A DNA stretch of 59,717 nucleotides from Roseibacillus sp. (GCA_002709915.1 PARF01000054.1:8312-68028); one strand, 5' to 3'; shown: positions 37,016-45,217, numbered from the stretch's first letter. The notes: generated from the sequence alone by a model not told the origin. Program-made: numbers and translations.

Positions 37016-37076
37016 TGCGCAGCGGAAGGCAAACAGGACGGGAGAGAATGTGAGAAGACCTGCGTTCTGGGACAAA

Positions 37077-37949
37077 CTAGCCCGTTCGGTCCACAGAATC
37101 GTTGGTAACCTCCACAGGAATGGGGCCCAGAGCTTTTCCGGCGGCAAGCGTCATGTGGGGGAAGGGGATCTCGATGTTTTCCATGTCGAACCGCTCCTTG
37201 AGCTCCCTGGGGAGTGTATTGCGGAGAGTCCCGTAGTCGTCCTGAAGGCACCAAGCCCCTAGCAGGAAATTGAGGGAGGAATCCCCAAATCCAGTAAACA
37301 CAATAAGCGGGTCGGGTTCATTCAGGCACTGAAGATTTTTTTCTGCGACCTCATGCATCACCCTGAGGACATGTCCGATATTTTCGTCATAGGCGACTCC
37401 AACATCGAGATTGAATCTGCGTATGGGGTGTCGGGTAACATTGGTGAGTTTGGTCTTAACCAGAGTCTCGTTAGGAATACGTACGGAGCGGTTGTCGAAG
37501 GTGCGAAGGGTGAGCGCGAGGAGACCGATCGTATCGACGGTCCCGGCAATCCCGTCTACCTCGATGACGTCGCCAAGCTCGAATGGTCTCTCCCCGATCA
37601 TGAAAAACCCACTGATGATATTCGACAGTGAAGTTTGTGCGGCAAAGCCGACCGCAATCCCAGCAACGCCAGCGGCTCCGAGGACTGCGCCAAGGTTTAG
37701 CCCCATGTGGTTGAGGGCGAGAATGAAGGCAAAAGCATATCCGATGTAGCGGATCAGCTTTTTAACCACCATTGTGCCCTGGGGGCCTAGCTTTTCCCCG
37801 AAGATGGCGAGGGCCGTCTTCGAGAGAATGGCTACCGCAATAATTCCACCGATCAGGATGGTTGCAGCGCCAAGGATTTTCAACGGGTACTCAGTCGCGA
37901 GAAATTCCTGAAGCCACGGGGGCGGTGCAGCAAGGTAGAGCGCGGTCAC
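37077..37949 (-). CDS. Small-conductance mechanosensitive channel (MscS family)
   Basis: 290 residues. Three membrane segments precede the pore helix, which has the Gly/Ala pattern GAAGVAGIAVGFAAQTSLSNIISGFFM of TM3. The soluble beta domain follows (PFELGDVIEVDGIAGTVDTIGLLALTLRTFDNRSVRIPNE), then the C-terminal cage with FPHMTLA. MscS proteins release solutes on hypo-osmotic shock. It lies 9 bases after the DUF432-like gene, so the two are probably co-transcribed. Confidence 0.95.
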   Translation of the reverse strand: MTALYLAAPPPWLQEFLATEYPLKILGAATILIGGIIAVAILSKTALAIFGEKLGPQGTMVVKKLIRYIGYAFAFILALNHMGLNLGAVLGAAGVAGIAVGFAAQTSLSNIISGFFMIGERPFELGDVIEVDGIAGTVDTIGLLALTLRTFDNRSVRIPNETLVKTKLTNVTRHPIRRFNLDVGVAYDENIGHVLRVMHEVAEKNLQCLNEPDPLIVFTGFGDSSLNFLLGAWCLQDDYGTLRNTLPRELKERFDMENIEIPFPHMTLAAGKALGPIPVEVTNDSVDRTG

Positions 37950-37958
37950 GGGAAAGCT

Positions 37959-38750
37959 TTAGTGAATGACATCAATGACGGAAGCGAAAGCGCGTCGGAG
38001 GGTGGAGCGACTGGTTTTTCCTGCACGGGCCGGGGCTATTTCCCGTCCGCTATCAGCCGGAGCGATTGGACCCGCATCATAGGTAATGTCGTTCCCTTCC
38101 TCATCGTTTTCGTTTATGCGAATGCGACAGGCGTTTGCCCAGAGACGATTTTCATAACTGAAAATCGAGAAGTGCCCTAAGTCGAGAAACAGTCGTTCGA
38201 ATTCGAAAGCGTCCCGACTGGCGTTGTGCAGGTCGACACTGACTATGATGTCATGATCGAGCCAGTCGCCAGGATCAAAATATCGACGAGCACGTGTCTT
38301 GAGAGCGTAGCAGACTTCGCCAGCTGAACGGTCTCCATGCCAAGTCTTGCTAAGAGTTTCGGAGGGAATGCTGATGAGCTTTCGAAGGCTGCCCCCGCAT
38401 TCTCCATGGATAACGAGATTCAACGGGATTCCGATGTAAAACAGAGCGCTGCCACCGGGAGCGATAGAGAGTGAGGAATTTGGCTTTGCTATCACCGGGA
38501 GACTAGGAAGGGCCGGAGTGAGACGGACGCGTGTGTCATCATCATGGCAATCCCAGCGTTGCCACTCCAGGCCCTCGGGGAGGTCTTCCAAGCTTCCCTC
38601 CTCGCGTTGAATATCTTGCTCTCCGTTGGAGTAGGAGGTGCTCACGCGCCATTCGTCGTAGCGCCTCAGCATGGTCATGGACAAAGGGCCTATCCTTGAG
38701 TGGAACCATCGGCTGCTTGCCAAGGTCCGTTCGTCCCACGCGATGTTCAC
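37959..38750 (-). CDS. DUF432-like protein, partner of the MscS channel
   Basis: 263 residues, GTG start (38750). No signal peptide or membrane segment. The core (SSLSIAPGGSALFYIGIPLNLVIHG, SETLSKTWHGDRSAGEVCYALKTRARRYFDPGDWLDHDIIVSVDLHNAS) reads as beta-rich. It resembles DUF432 proteins, which are known mainly from archaea and often sit beside MscS genes. The assignment comes from memory of that pattern, not a search. A soluble protein translated with a mechanosensitive channel may modulate its gating or respond to the same stress. Confidence 0.6.
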   Translation of the reverse strand: MNIAWDERTLASSRWFHSRIGPLSMTMLRRYDEWRVSTSYSNGEQDIQREEGSLEDLPEGLEWQRWDCHDDDTRVRLTPALPSLPVIAKPNSSLSIAPGGSALFYIGIPLNLVIHGECGGSLRKLISIPSETLSKTWHGDRSAGEVCYALKTRARRYFDPGDWLDHDIIVSVDLHNASRDAFEFERLFLDLGHFSIFSYENRLWANACRIRINENDEEGNDITYDAGPIAPADSGREIAPARAGKTSRSTLRRAFASVIDVIH

Positions 38751-38969
38751 TTCGGCACGATGAAAAGAGCGGAAGACATGTCAAGCGGGGGCGCGATGTG
38801 ATCACGCAGAGATTGTGAATAAATTGGGAATAAAAGTAATCTAGGTCCTACCGACCTCTAATTCACTGAAAGGCCGGATGGTAGAAAGATTGTGGAGGAT
38901 CAGTGGTTGAATTCTGACCGTGGGATGTGAGCGCTTAGCGTTGACGGTTTGACTCGCTATCTTTAGGTG

Positions 38970-40097
38970 ATGGCTGAACAGATGGACCTGACGAGAACTG
39001 CCTATGGAACATGGAGCGGAGGACGCTACATGCATTTTGGAGAAGCCCTTGAGGAAGATCGTTACATTCAATGTATTCAACTTGCCTATGCCCGCGGCGT
39101 CCGAACTTTCGTCACGGCAGATGTCTACGGGCAGGGTGAAGCAGACATCGTTCTCGGCAAGGCTCTCGCAGATTATCCGCGTGAATCCTACTGCCTCGTC
39201 GGCACCATTGGTCACGATTTCTACAAAGGTGTCCGTGCTGGATCGGGAGGTTTTCCGCGCTTCACCGACCCTGAGCTTCGCGGTCCTGATGAGTATGCAG
39301 ATTTTTTACGAATGGCGTGTAGTAAGTCGCTCTCGAATTGTGGAACTGATCATTTTGACCTCTTGATGCTTCATAACCCTGATGAAACGGGATATACAAG
39401 CGAGGAAGTCTGGAAGGGAATGGTGGTTCTGAAGGAAGAAGGGATGGTTACGAGGTTGGGAATAGCCCCGGGGCCAGCGAATGGTTTTACTCTCGATCTG
39501 ATCCATTGTTTTGAGCACTTCGGGGAGGTGATCGACTGGGCGATGATTATCCTCAACCCCCTGGAGCCTTGGCCGGGGCGCTTCGTTCTTCCTGCCGCTC
39601 AGGAGCACGGGGTGGAGGTGCTGACTCGAGTGGTTGACTATGGTGGCCTTTTCCATGGTGATATGAAGAGAGGGCATGAGTTCAAGCCTGGGGATCACCG
39701 GGCATATCGCCCGAAGGGCTGGGTTGAAGCAGGGCACGATAGAATTGAAAAGATGAAGGCAGTGATTGACCGGCATGAAATGGATCTTCTGCACTTTGCG
39801 TGTCTGTGGAATCTGTCTCAGGCTCCGGTAAAGAGCGTTGTGCCAACCTTTATACAGGAGGCTGGCGAATCAGCCCGAAGCATAGAATCGAAGATTGAGG
39901 AGTTTGGAGGGCTGCCTGATTTTGAGTTTACCCCAGATGAGGTGGAGGAAGTCATGGCCGCAGGTGATAATACCGGGTGTATGAAGTTAAAGGGGGCCAG
40001 TCGCCGCCATGAAAAGAGCGAGCGCCCGGATGAATGGCCAATGCGTCCGGAGTTATTGGAGCTTGCGGGGCGTTATGGATTGGGAACAGAATGGTAA
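38970..40097 (+). CDS. Aldo/keto reductase-related protein with altered catalytic tetrad
   Basis: 375 residues, ATG at 38970 (a GTG sits immediately before it). The TIM-barrel pattern of the AKR family is clear (YIQCIQLAYARGVRTFVTADVYGQGEADIVLGKAL, FDLLMLHNPDETGYTSEEVWKGMVVLKEEG). The Tyr of the tetrad (Tyr53) and the His in LMLHNP are present. The Asp expected in FDTAxxYG is Val48, and the Lys strand reads CLVGTIGHDF with no Lys. Normal reduction chemistry is therefore doubtful. It stands alone, 217 bases from the divergent DUF432 gene. Confidence 0.85.
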   Translation: MAEQMDLTRTAYGTWSGGRYMHFGEALEEDRYIQCIQLAYARGVRTFVTADVYGQGEADIVLGKALADYPRESYCLVGTIGHDFYKGVRAGSGGFPRFTDPELRGPDEYADFLRMACSKSLSNCGTDHFDLLMLHNPDETGYTSEEVWKGMVVLKEEGMVTRLGIAPGPANGFTLDLIHCFEHFGEVIDWAMIILNPLEPWPGRFVLPAAQEHGVEVLTRVVDYGGLFHGDMKRGHEFKPGDHRAYRPKGWVEAGHDRIEKMKAVIDRHEMDLLHFACLWNLSQAPVKSVVPTFIQEAGESARSIESKIEEFGGLPDFEFTPDEVEEVMAAGDNTGCMKLKGASRRHEKSERPDEWPMRPELLELAGRYGLGTEW

Positions 40098-40133
40098 CTC
40101 TTTGTTATATAATGACAGAAAGAGTATAAGCTC

Positions 40134-40778
40134 ATGAAGTGCCCCCGATGTGTCCAGAGAGTTCACAGTATGGCCCGGGAGTGTCCTCATTGTGCTTTCA
40201 GTATCGCCAATGTAGACCGGATCTTCGGTCAAGATGATGTAAGACTGCGAACGTTGACAGACGCTGCAGGGGTTTTGCGTCGAAGGGAGAGAATCGCTCT
40301 CCGAGGGCGCCTCGATCAATTCCAGCAGAATTTTCCACAGCTCTTTTTCGGGATCTATTTTGGTAGTTTCAGGGAGACTCCCAGTCTCAGGCAGTTTGGT
40401 TTCTGGTTGCTGAATCGTGGCGCTTTCGAAGACGTCGAGGTGTCCCGGCCGAATGCGGGAGGAATACTCCTCAGTGTTGATGTCGGAGGAAAGTCCGCGG
40501 GTCTCACCTCTGGTTATGCGGTGGCACCTTTTCTCTCGCAGGAGGCAACATTCGGGGCGCTATCGAGCGCGCACCCATACTTTTTGGAAGGGCAGTGGTT
40601 GAAGGCAAGTGAGTCGGTCTTAGGCAGGATTACGAGGGTATTGGCAAGGCAGTCACGCCTTAGTGAGAGAGACGCGAAGGAGCTGGGAGCACAACACGAT
40701 CATACGGGAAGTTCTGAGGTGGGTTTGCGTGGACTGAGGGAGCGTCACAGGGGAGGGCGGACGAAAAGTAAGGCATGA
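40134..40778 (+). CDS. Zinc-ribbon and TPM domain protein
   Basis: 214 residues. The N-terminus has a four-Cys zinc ribbon (CPRC...CPHC, residues 3-20). The middle (RLDQFQQNFPQLFFGIYFGSF ... SAGLTSGYAVAPFLSQEATFGALSSAHPYFLEGQWLKASESVL) matches TPM domains (the TPM_phosphatase fold seen in YgcG and plant TLP18.3). A charged, probably disordered tail follows. There is no signal peptide, so unlike most TPM proteins it appears cytoplasmic. It overlaps the next gene by 4 bases (ATGA), so the two are translationally coupled. Confidence 0.75.
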   Translation: MKCPRCVQRVHSMARECPHCAFSIANVDRIFGQDDVRLRTLTDAAGVLRRRERIALRGRLDQFQQNFPQLFFGIYFGSFRETPSLRQFGFWLLNRGAFEDVEVSRPNAGGILLSVDVGGKSAGLTSGYAVAPFLSQEATFGALSSAHPYFLEGQWLKASESVLGRITRVLARQSRLSERDAKELGAQHDHTGSSEVGLRGLRERHRGGRTKSKA

Positions 40779-41905
40779 GATTGGGATTCTGTCTTTGTCT
40801 GCTTCCACTCCTAGTGCAGTCGCCTCTAGGAGGCCAGAGTGCGGGGACTTCGGACACCGCGGAGTCCGATAGTGGTAAAACTGGTGCATCTGGAGAGAAG
40901 CTGAGCTCAAGGTTACCGGAACTTCCCGCCTGGAGTCCCAGTGATTACGAGGGGGTAAAAAGGGGAGAGATTGTGGCAGGTGAAAATTTCTTCGGGGAGG
41001 TAACTGTTGATCCAGAGGCTACCATTGATCCCCCGGGTTTAGATCTGCCGGAAGACCTTGAGCCGCTGCCCGAGCCGCTGGATGAGGGTGATCTGGTGCT
41101 GTCAACTGACGAGATGGCAGCCTATTTTGGCTCGGCGATAGGGCATCTTCAGGGAGAGTCCGCTTTCCTCCGAGACCCACAGGATTTACTCTCACAGCAG
41201 GAATTCCGCGACTGTGCGAGTTTCCTGAACTACCACTCCGATGAGTCCGCAATAAACATCGTTCTAAATCTCTTTGATGAACGACAGGAAGTCGCTGAGG
41301 GTTACAAAATAGAAAAGGTCGTTCAGCTGCACGGCGATCTCTTCAAGGACTCCGGACCAGTCGTTCTGGTGTATTTCTACCTCGGAGCTCCCAACCGGGC
41401 CCAGCTGATGATGAGCCCCGAAATACGTGCCGTTATCCCCCAGGATGAGCAGGAGAGGGCACTTCGAGCCGCGATCATTGAGGCGTTTGAAAAAACCGAT
41501 GAAGCTCTTCAGCTGGACAGTTTTCTGGGTGAGCTTTCGACACGGCTGTATTGGATCGAAAGAGAACTGGAAATTGCAGGGCTTCACGAAGAGGTTACAG
41601 GGGTTCAGCCTGTTGAAGCTTTGCTTGTTCCTGAAAGGAGCTTTGGGGGGAGTAGCTTGCGGGGTTCGATGCGCGCTGGACTTTTTATTCTGAGTGCCCT
41701 CGTGGTACTTGTTGTAGGGATCCTGGCATGGCGCTGGAAATTAAGACAAAGAAAATACTATTTTCCTGAAGTTGATGATGAGCGCGTTTTTGGGGCCCCT
41801 CATGCGGCGGGCGCGGGAGCAGTGGTATCGTTTGCGGATCCACATTTGCCTCCTTCCAGGCAGCGCCATCAAGAACCTGAAGTGGATCGCTGGGTTGATT
41901 CGTGA
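40775..41905 (+). CDS. Exported membrane-anchored protein of unknown function, partner of the TPM protein
   Basis: 376 residues. A signal peptide (MRLGFCLCLLPLLVQSPLGGQSA) and an acidic Pro/Glu-rich linker precede a folded domain (about 115-280; e.g. GPVVLVYFYLGAPNRAQLMMSPEI). A membrane helix follows (GLFILSALVVLVVGILAWRW) and then a short cytoplasmic tail. The domain arrangement (exported domain, one helix, tail) recalls TPM-family membrane proteins, but I could not match the sequence to a family. Coupling to the zinc-ribbon/TPM gene suggests the tail and that protein act together at the membrane. Confidence 0.7.
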   Translation: MRLGFCLCLLPLLVQSPLGGQSAGTSDTAESDSGKTGASGEKLSSRLPELPAWSPSDYEGVKRGEIVAGENFFGEVTVDPEATIDPPGLDLPEDLEPLPEPLDEGDLVLSTDEMAAYFGSAIGHLQGESAFLRDPQDLLSQQEFRDCASFLNYHSDESAINIVLNLFDERQEVAEGYKIEKVVQLHGDLFKDSGPVVLVYFYLGAPNRAQLMMSPEIRAVIPQDEQERALRAAIIEAFEKTDEALQLDSFLGELSTRLYWIERELEIAGLHEEVTGVQPVEALLVPERSFGGSSLRGSMRAGLFILSALVVLVVGILAWRWKLRQRKYYFPEVDDERVFGAPHAAGAGAVVSFADPHLPPSRQRHQEPEVDRWVDS

Positions 41906-41930
41906 TTGAGATCTTGAAAACCGACCGGAG

Positions 41931-42524
41931 GTGAACTGGGAGCAATCATACCAGGAGCAGGATACACCATGGGATCTTGGAGAAGCCTCTCCACCCTTGA
42001 TCGCAGTTCTTAATAATGAGGAAATTAAGCTCTCGGTGGGTCAAACTGCCCTGGTTCCCGGTTGTGGCTACGGGCACGACGCAGAGGCGTTACGGAGAGT
42101 TGGCCTGGAGGTCACGGGGCTGGACCTCGCGCCCACTGCACTGAAGTCTGCCGAGAAACTTTATGGTGAATCGGTTAGATGGATAGAAGGAGATTTTTTA
42201 GATACTTCGATGGTGCAGGAGCACTCCGTCGATATGATTTTCGAACATACATGCTTTTGTGCAATCGAGCCCGAGCAGCGGCGTAATTATGTGGAATCGG
42301 CCAAGCAATGGCTTGTTCCTGGAGGCTTTTTACTGGGTGTCTTTTTCACGGATCCTCCTCCACGCGTGGACGGAGCCCTCGGTCCTCCATTTGGCGTAAG
42401 TCTGGAAGAGTTGCGTGGTTTGTTCGGGGAGAGCTTCACGATCACGAGAGCGCGATCACCTGATCGTAGTCATCCTGATCGATTAGGGCGCGAGGTAATA
42501 GTCGAGATGGTCAGAAACACCTGA
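41931..42524 (+). CDS. SAM-dependent methyltransferase, TPMT (thiopurine methyltransferase-like) family
   Basis: 197 residues. The N-terminal NWEQSYQEQDTPWDLGEASPPLI is the hallmark of TPMT-family enzymes. The SAM site is ALVPGCGYGHDAEALRRVG followed by the acidic strand end VTGLDLAP, and motif IV-like DMIFEHTCFCAIEP. The GTG at 41931 is the only usable start in frame, with GGAG directly in front of it. Substrates in this family include thiols, selenium and tellurium compounds; none can be assigned here. A strong hairpin follows 86 bases later. Confidence 0.87.
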   Translation: MNWEQSYQEQDTPWDLGEASPPLIAVLNNEEIKLSVGQTALVPGCGYGHDAEALRRVGLEVTGLDLAPTALKSAEKLYGESVRWIEGDFLDTSMVQEHSVDMIFEHTCFCAIEPEQRRNYVESAKQWLVPGGFLLGVFFTDPPPRVDGALGPPFGVSLEELRGLFGESFTITRARSPDRSHPDRLGREVIVEMVRNT

Positions 42525-42610
42525 TCTTCAGTGAATCAGGTCGATTGGGAATATGCTTGCCAAGGAAGGGCCGATCATAAATCACCTTAGGATCCTCCTT
42601 GTGGGGATTG

Positions 42611-42684
42611 GACAGCCCAACAGGCGTTGGCTACAGGTTAGGGGGTTTCCTGGGCCAGTTTTACGCCGTTGGGTTGTCTTTTTT
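42611..42684 (+). ncRNA. Long structured hairpin ending in a T-tract (terminator or small RNA)
   Basis: The plus-strand transcript can fold into one long hairpin: GACAGCCCAAC (42611-42621) with GTTGGGTTGTC (42668-42678); GGCGT (42623-42627) with ACGCC (42663-42667); TGGC (42628-42631) with GCCA (42654-42657); CAGG (42634-42637) with CCTG (42649-42652). That is 24 base pairs, one a G-U, broken by a bulged A and a 5-base internal loop. TTTTTT (42679-42684) follows directly. It may be the terminator of the methyltransferase gene, but the stem is much longer than needed, so a small RNA or a leader of the protease gene (start at 42736) is also possible. Confidence 0.6.
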
Positions 42685-42735
42685 CGGCTTGGTCGTTGAA
42701 GTGCCAAAGCCTCAGGCTTAGATTGCGCCAGCGGT

Positions 42736-43731
42736 ATGAAAAAACGTTTTCTCACAGATCCTTGTTTCGCGTTATGGTCGCTTACCTGTTGTTTGGTTGC
42801 TGCTGCGGAAGAGCCCAAAGAGAGTCGACAGTATTTTAATGAGAAAGAAGTGCCGGAGAATCTCCGTGACCTCCGTAGCATTCAGAGAGCATTGCAGGAA
42901 ACTCTGCCTCAGGCACGGGCTGCTACAGTGTCCATTGATCTCGGAGGGGGATCGGGTAGTGGAGTGATTGTATCTGAAAAAGGGTTAGTGCTTACAGCTG
43001 CTCATGTGAGTGCGGGCGTGGGGAAGGACATGACGGTGATCATGGAAGACGGAACGAAGCATAAAGCGACTTCTCTTGGGCTGGTAGCCTCAACGGATGC
43101 GGCCATGGTTCAAATTAGCGAGGAAGGGGTTTTTCCCTTTGTGGAACTTGATCGTGGGGATTCAGCTTCACTTGGTGACTGGGTCTACGCTCTCGGGCAT
43201 TCAGGGGGCTTTGAAAAAGAGAGAGGGGTAGGAGTTCGGATTGGCCGGCTTGTAAGAATGGCGGAGCAAACCATCAACTCAGACTGCAATTTAATCGGTG
43301 GCGATTCAGGAGGACCTCTTTTCAATATGAAGGGGAGACTGATCGGAATTCATAGTCGGGTGGGGGCGAGCCTTGAGCAGAATATGCATGTGCCTTTGCG
43401 CGAATTTCTTAAGAATTGGGATGCGATGCTGGATAAAAAATTTGTGGGGAAGGGGCCGTTTGCTCAGGAAGCAGTAGCGTTTCTGGGAGTGGCCACGGAG
43501 GACCGAAAGGAAGGTGGTGTTGTGATTAAAGAGGTTGGAGACAAAACTCCTGCCGCTGACGCCGGCTTGCAGAAGGGCGATGTCATTCTAAGTTTGAACG
43601 GGGACGAATTGGACGGAGCGAAGCAGTTCTCAGCTTCGCTCGAAGGCTTTAAGCCTGGTCAGAAAGTGAAACTTAAGATCCTTAGAGATGATGAAGAAAA
43701 GGAAATTGAAGTTGAGTTGGGTAAAAAATAG
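42736..43731 (+). CDS. HtrA-like serine protease with C-terminal PDZ domain
   Basis: 331 residues, exported (MKKRFLTDPCFALWSLTCCLVAAAEE). The trypsin-like domain has a complete triad: His90 in LTAAHV, Asp121 in STDAAMVQ, Ser191 in GGDSGGPLF. One PDZ domain occupies about 245-331 (GVVIKEVGDKTPAADAGLQKGDVILSLNGDEL). HtrA proteases degrade or refold damaged envelope proteins. It has one PDZ rather than the two of DegP, like DegS. The downstream pseudoprotease overlaps it by 44 bases, so the two are made together. Confidence 0.92.
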   Translation: MKKRFLTDPCFALWSLTCCLVAAAEEPKESRQYFNEKEVPENLRDLRSIQRALQETLPQARAATVSIDLGGGSGSGVIVSEKGLVLTAAHVSAGVGKDMTVIMEDGTKHKATSLGLVASTDAAMVQISEEGVFPFVELDRGDSASLGDWVYALGHSGGFEKERGVGVRIGRLVRMAEQTINSDCNLIGGDSGGPLFNMKGRLIGIHSRVGASLEQNMHVPLREFLKNWDAMLDKKFVGKGPFAQEAVAFLGVATEDRKEGGVVIKEVGDKTPAADAGLQKGDVILSLNGDELDGAKQFSASLEGFKPGQKVKLKILRDDEEKEIEVELGKK

Positions 43732-44749
43732 GGCTGTTTCGATTCTCCTTTCACTGGTTGTCTCTACAGCGTCCGCCCAGCAGCAGGTTGGGCAGCTCGA
43801 GGGAGAATTCCGTCTCAACGGTAAGGAAACATGGAAGGCGTTCGATCCTGTTCGAGAAGTGCTGCAAGAAAGCAGTGCGGTGGTCTACGATGGATGGAAG
43901 TCAATCGCTTATGGAGTAATCGTCAGCTCTGACGGGTACATGGTTACAAAGGCCAGCGAGATTGAAGGGGTAGAAGAACTCAGTGTCAGGGTTAACCGAG
44001 AGCATTTCAAGCAGGTGACGGTGGTATCCTCAATCGTCGAATGGGATGTGGCACTCCTCAAGGTAGAGGCGCAGGGGCTACCAGTTATCGACTGGGCGGA
44101 GTCTGAGCCTTCTCATGGCACGTGGGTCATTAGCAACGGATCAACAACTCGCCGTGACCGCAGGCTCCGGGTTGGGATCATCAGTGCGAATGCTCGGATG
44201 GTTGGTGAGGGAAGAGCTCCAGTGGTGCTCGGTGTAACGCTGGACACTAGTGGAGAAGAGAAAGGTCTTTCGGTAAAGGAAGTGCAGGAGGATTCCGGTG
44301 CTGGTAAGGCCGGCATAAAAAGTGGCGATGTGATTCTGGAAATGGAGGGTCGCGCAGTAAGCAGCATGGAGGACCTGAAGGAGCTGCTTGGCAGTAAGGA
44401 GCCGGGTGACAGGATCCAACTGAAGTTAAAACGAAAGGGAGAAGATTTAGAGTTGGAAGTAGAATTAAAGAGAAGGGAGAGCGTTTTCGAGGAGAAGAAG
44501 ACCAGGAATGATGCGATGAGTGGGCGGTTTTCTAAAAGGAGGAGTGATTTCCCGAGGGTCCTACAAACAGATCTGCCGCTTTCGGTTCGCAGCGTAGGTG
44601 GTCCTCTCCTCAATTTGGAAGGGCAATGCGTGGGAATGAATATCGCGCGTGCGAATCGTTGTGAGACTTATGCGATTCCAGCCAAGGAACTTCGAGAAAT
44701 CGTCGCGGCTCTTACTGATGAAGAGAAGCTTGGGGGAGCTGCGCAGTAG
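43688..44749 (+). CDS. Pseudoprotease of the HtrA type with the PDZ domain inserted inside the protease fold
   Basis: 353 residues, exported (signal peptide near 12-30, cleaved after ASA). Aligned by eye with the upstream protease, the catalytic His is Ser90 (VTKAS for LTAAH), the Asp is kept (Asp120 in EWDVALLK) and the Ser is Val303 (SVGGPL for DSGGPL). It is therefore predicted inactive. The PDZ (about 175-262, VKEVQEDSGAGKAGIKSGDVILEMEG) comes before the SVGGPLLNLEGQCVGMNIARA loop, whereas in the upstream gene it comes after. The PDZ therefore sits within the second barrel. A regulator or chaperone subunit of the upstream protease is a reasonable inference. Confidence 0.85.
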   Translation: MMKKRKLKLSWVKNRAVSILLSLVVSTASAQQQVGQLEGEFRLNGKETWKAFDPVREVLQESSAVVYDGWKSIAYGVIVSSDGYMVTKASEIEGVEELSVRVNREHFKQVTVVSSIVEWDVALLKVEAQGLPVIDWAESEPSHGTWVISNGSTTRRDRRLRVGIISANARMVGEGRAPVVLGVTLDTSGEEKGLSVKEVQEDSGAGKAGIKSGDVILEMEGRAVSSMEDLKELLGSKEPGDRIQLKLKRKGEDLELEVELKRRESVFEEKKTRNDAMSGRFSKRRSDFPRVLQTDLPLSVRSVGGPLLNLEGQCVGMNIARANRCETYAIPAKELREIVAALTDEEKLGGAAQ

Positions 44750-44753
44750 ACTG

Positions 44754-44787
44754 GCATCGGTCGCAGCCTGAAACCTCGGGCCGATGC
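44754..44787. terminator. Hairpin after the HtrA-like pair
   Basis: GCATCGG (44754-44760) pairs perfectly with CCGATGC (44781-44787), and CCTG (44767-44770) can pair inside with CGGG (44777-44780). It lies just past the pseudoprotease stop and before the convergent small gene, so it could terminate both. No T-tract follows. Confidence 0.5.
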
Positions 44788-44829
44788 TCGGGAAGCTGAC
44801 TACTTGTCTTCGAAGCTCTGGTTCGGAAT

Positions 44830-45090
44830 TCAGAATTTGGCAAGAAGCTTCCGGGCCTTGCGCACCGTGGCCTGGCTGAGCTTGTTGTCTACCCGCCGGG
44901 AATTGTCAACAAGTTGCACCAGCTCTGCGAGACTGGCTTCAGCTGCTGCCAGCGACTTCTTGGAGCTTCCGTATTTTTTGTCGCTGTAATATTTTGTGAA
45001 GGTAGTGCCAGCTCTACTCAGGCAGAGGCGCCAGCCTTGGAAAGCGGTAGTCTCATAAGTGAAGCGGGTGAGGTTGCGTTTCGATTTCAT
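44830..45090 (-). CDS. Small basic AP2-like domain protein
   Basis: 86 residues, pI clearly basic, no signal peptide. The central segment FQGWRLCLSRAGTTFTKYYSDKKYGSSKKSLAAAEASLAELV has the pattern of AP2-like DNA-binding modules: three strands with the aromatic/basic GWRxxxxRxGxxFxKYxSDxKYG, then an amphipathic helix. The C-terminal tail SQATVRKARKLLAKF is basic. In bacteria such modules occur in phage and mobile-element proteins and as stand-alone small proteins. The assignment is by pattern only. It is divergent from rpoA. Confidence 0.65.
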   Translation of the reverse strand: MKSKRNLTRFTYETTAFQGWRLCLSRAGTTFTKYYSDKKYGSSKKSLAAAEASLAELVQLVDNSRRVDNKLSQATVRKARKLLAKF

Positions 45091-45217
45091 GTCGCTGGCA
45101 GGCGGTACGATATGCCTTTATGCAAGGGACAATCCAATACAAAAGTAACTGGATTTGTTAGATGGAGGCCAAGAGGTTTTCGAATGAGAAGGCGCTGTAA
45201 TTTAAGGTTGCATTAGC

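Noticed and set aside
37016-37076. Terminator between guaA and mscS (ACGGG ... CCCGT)
   Set aside because: Only five pairs with a loop of nearly 40 bases and no T-tract.
38790-38816. Palindrome around GTGATCAC in the DUF432/AKR gap
   Set aside because: Eight bases with no extended symmetry; expected by chance in a window of this size.
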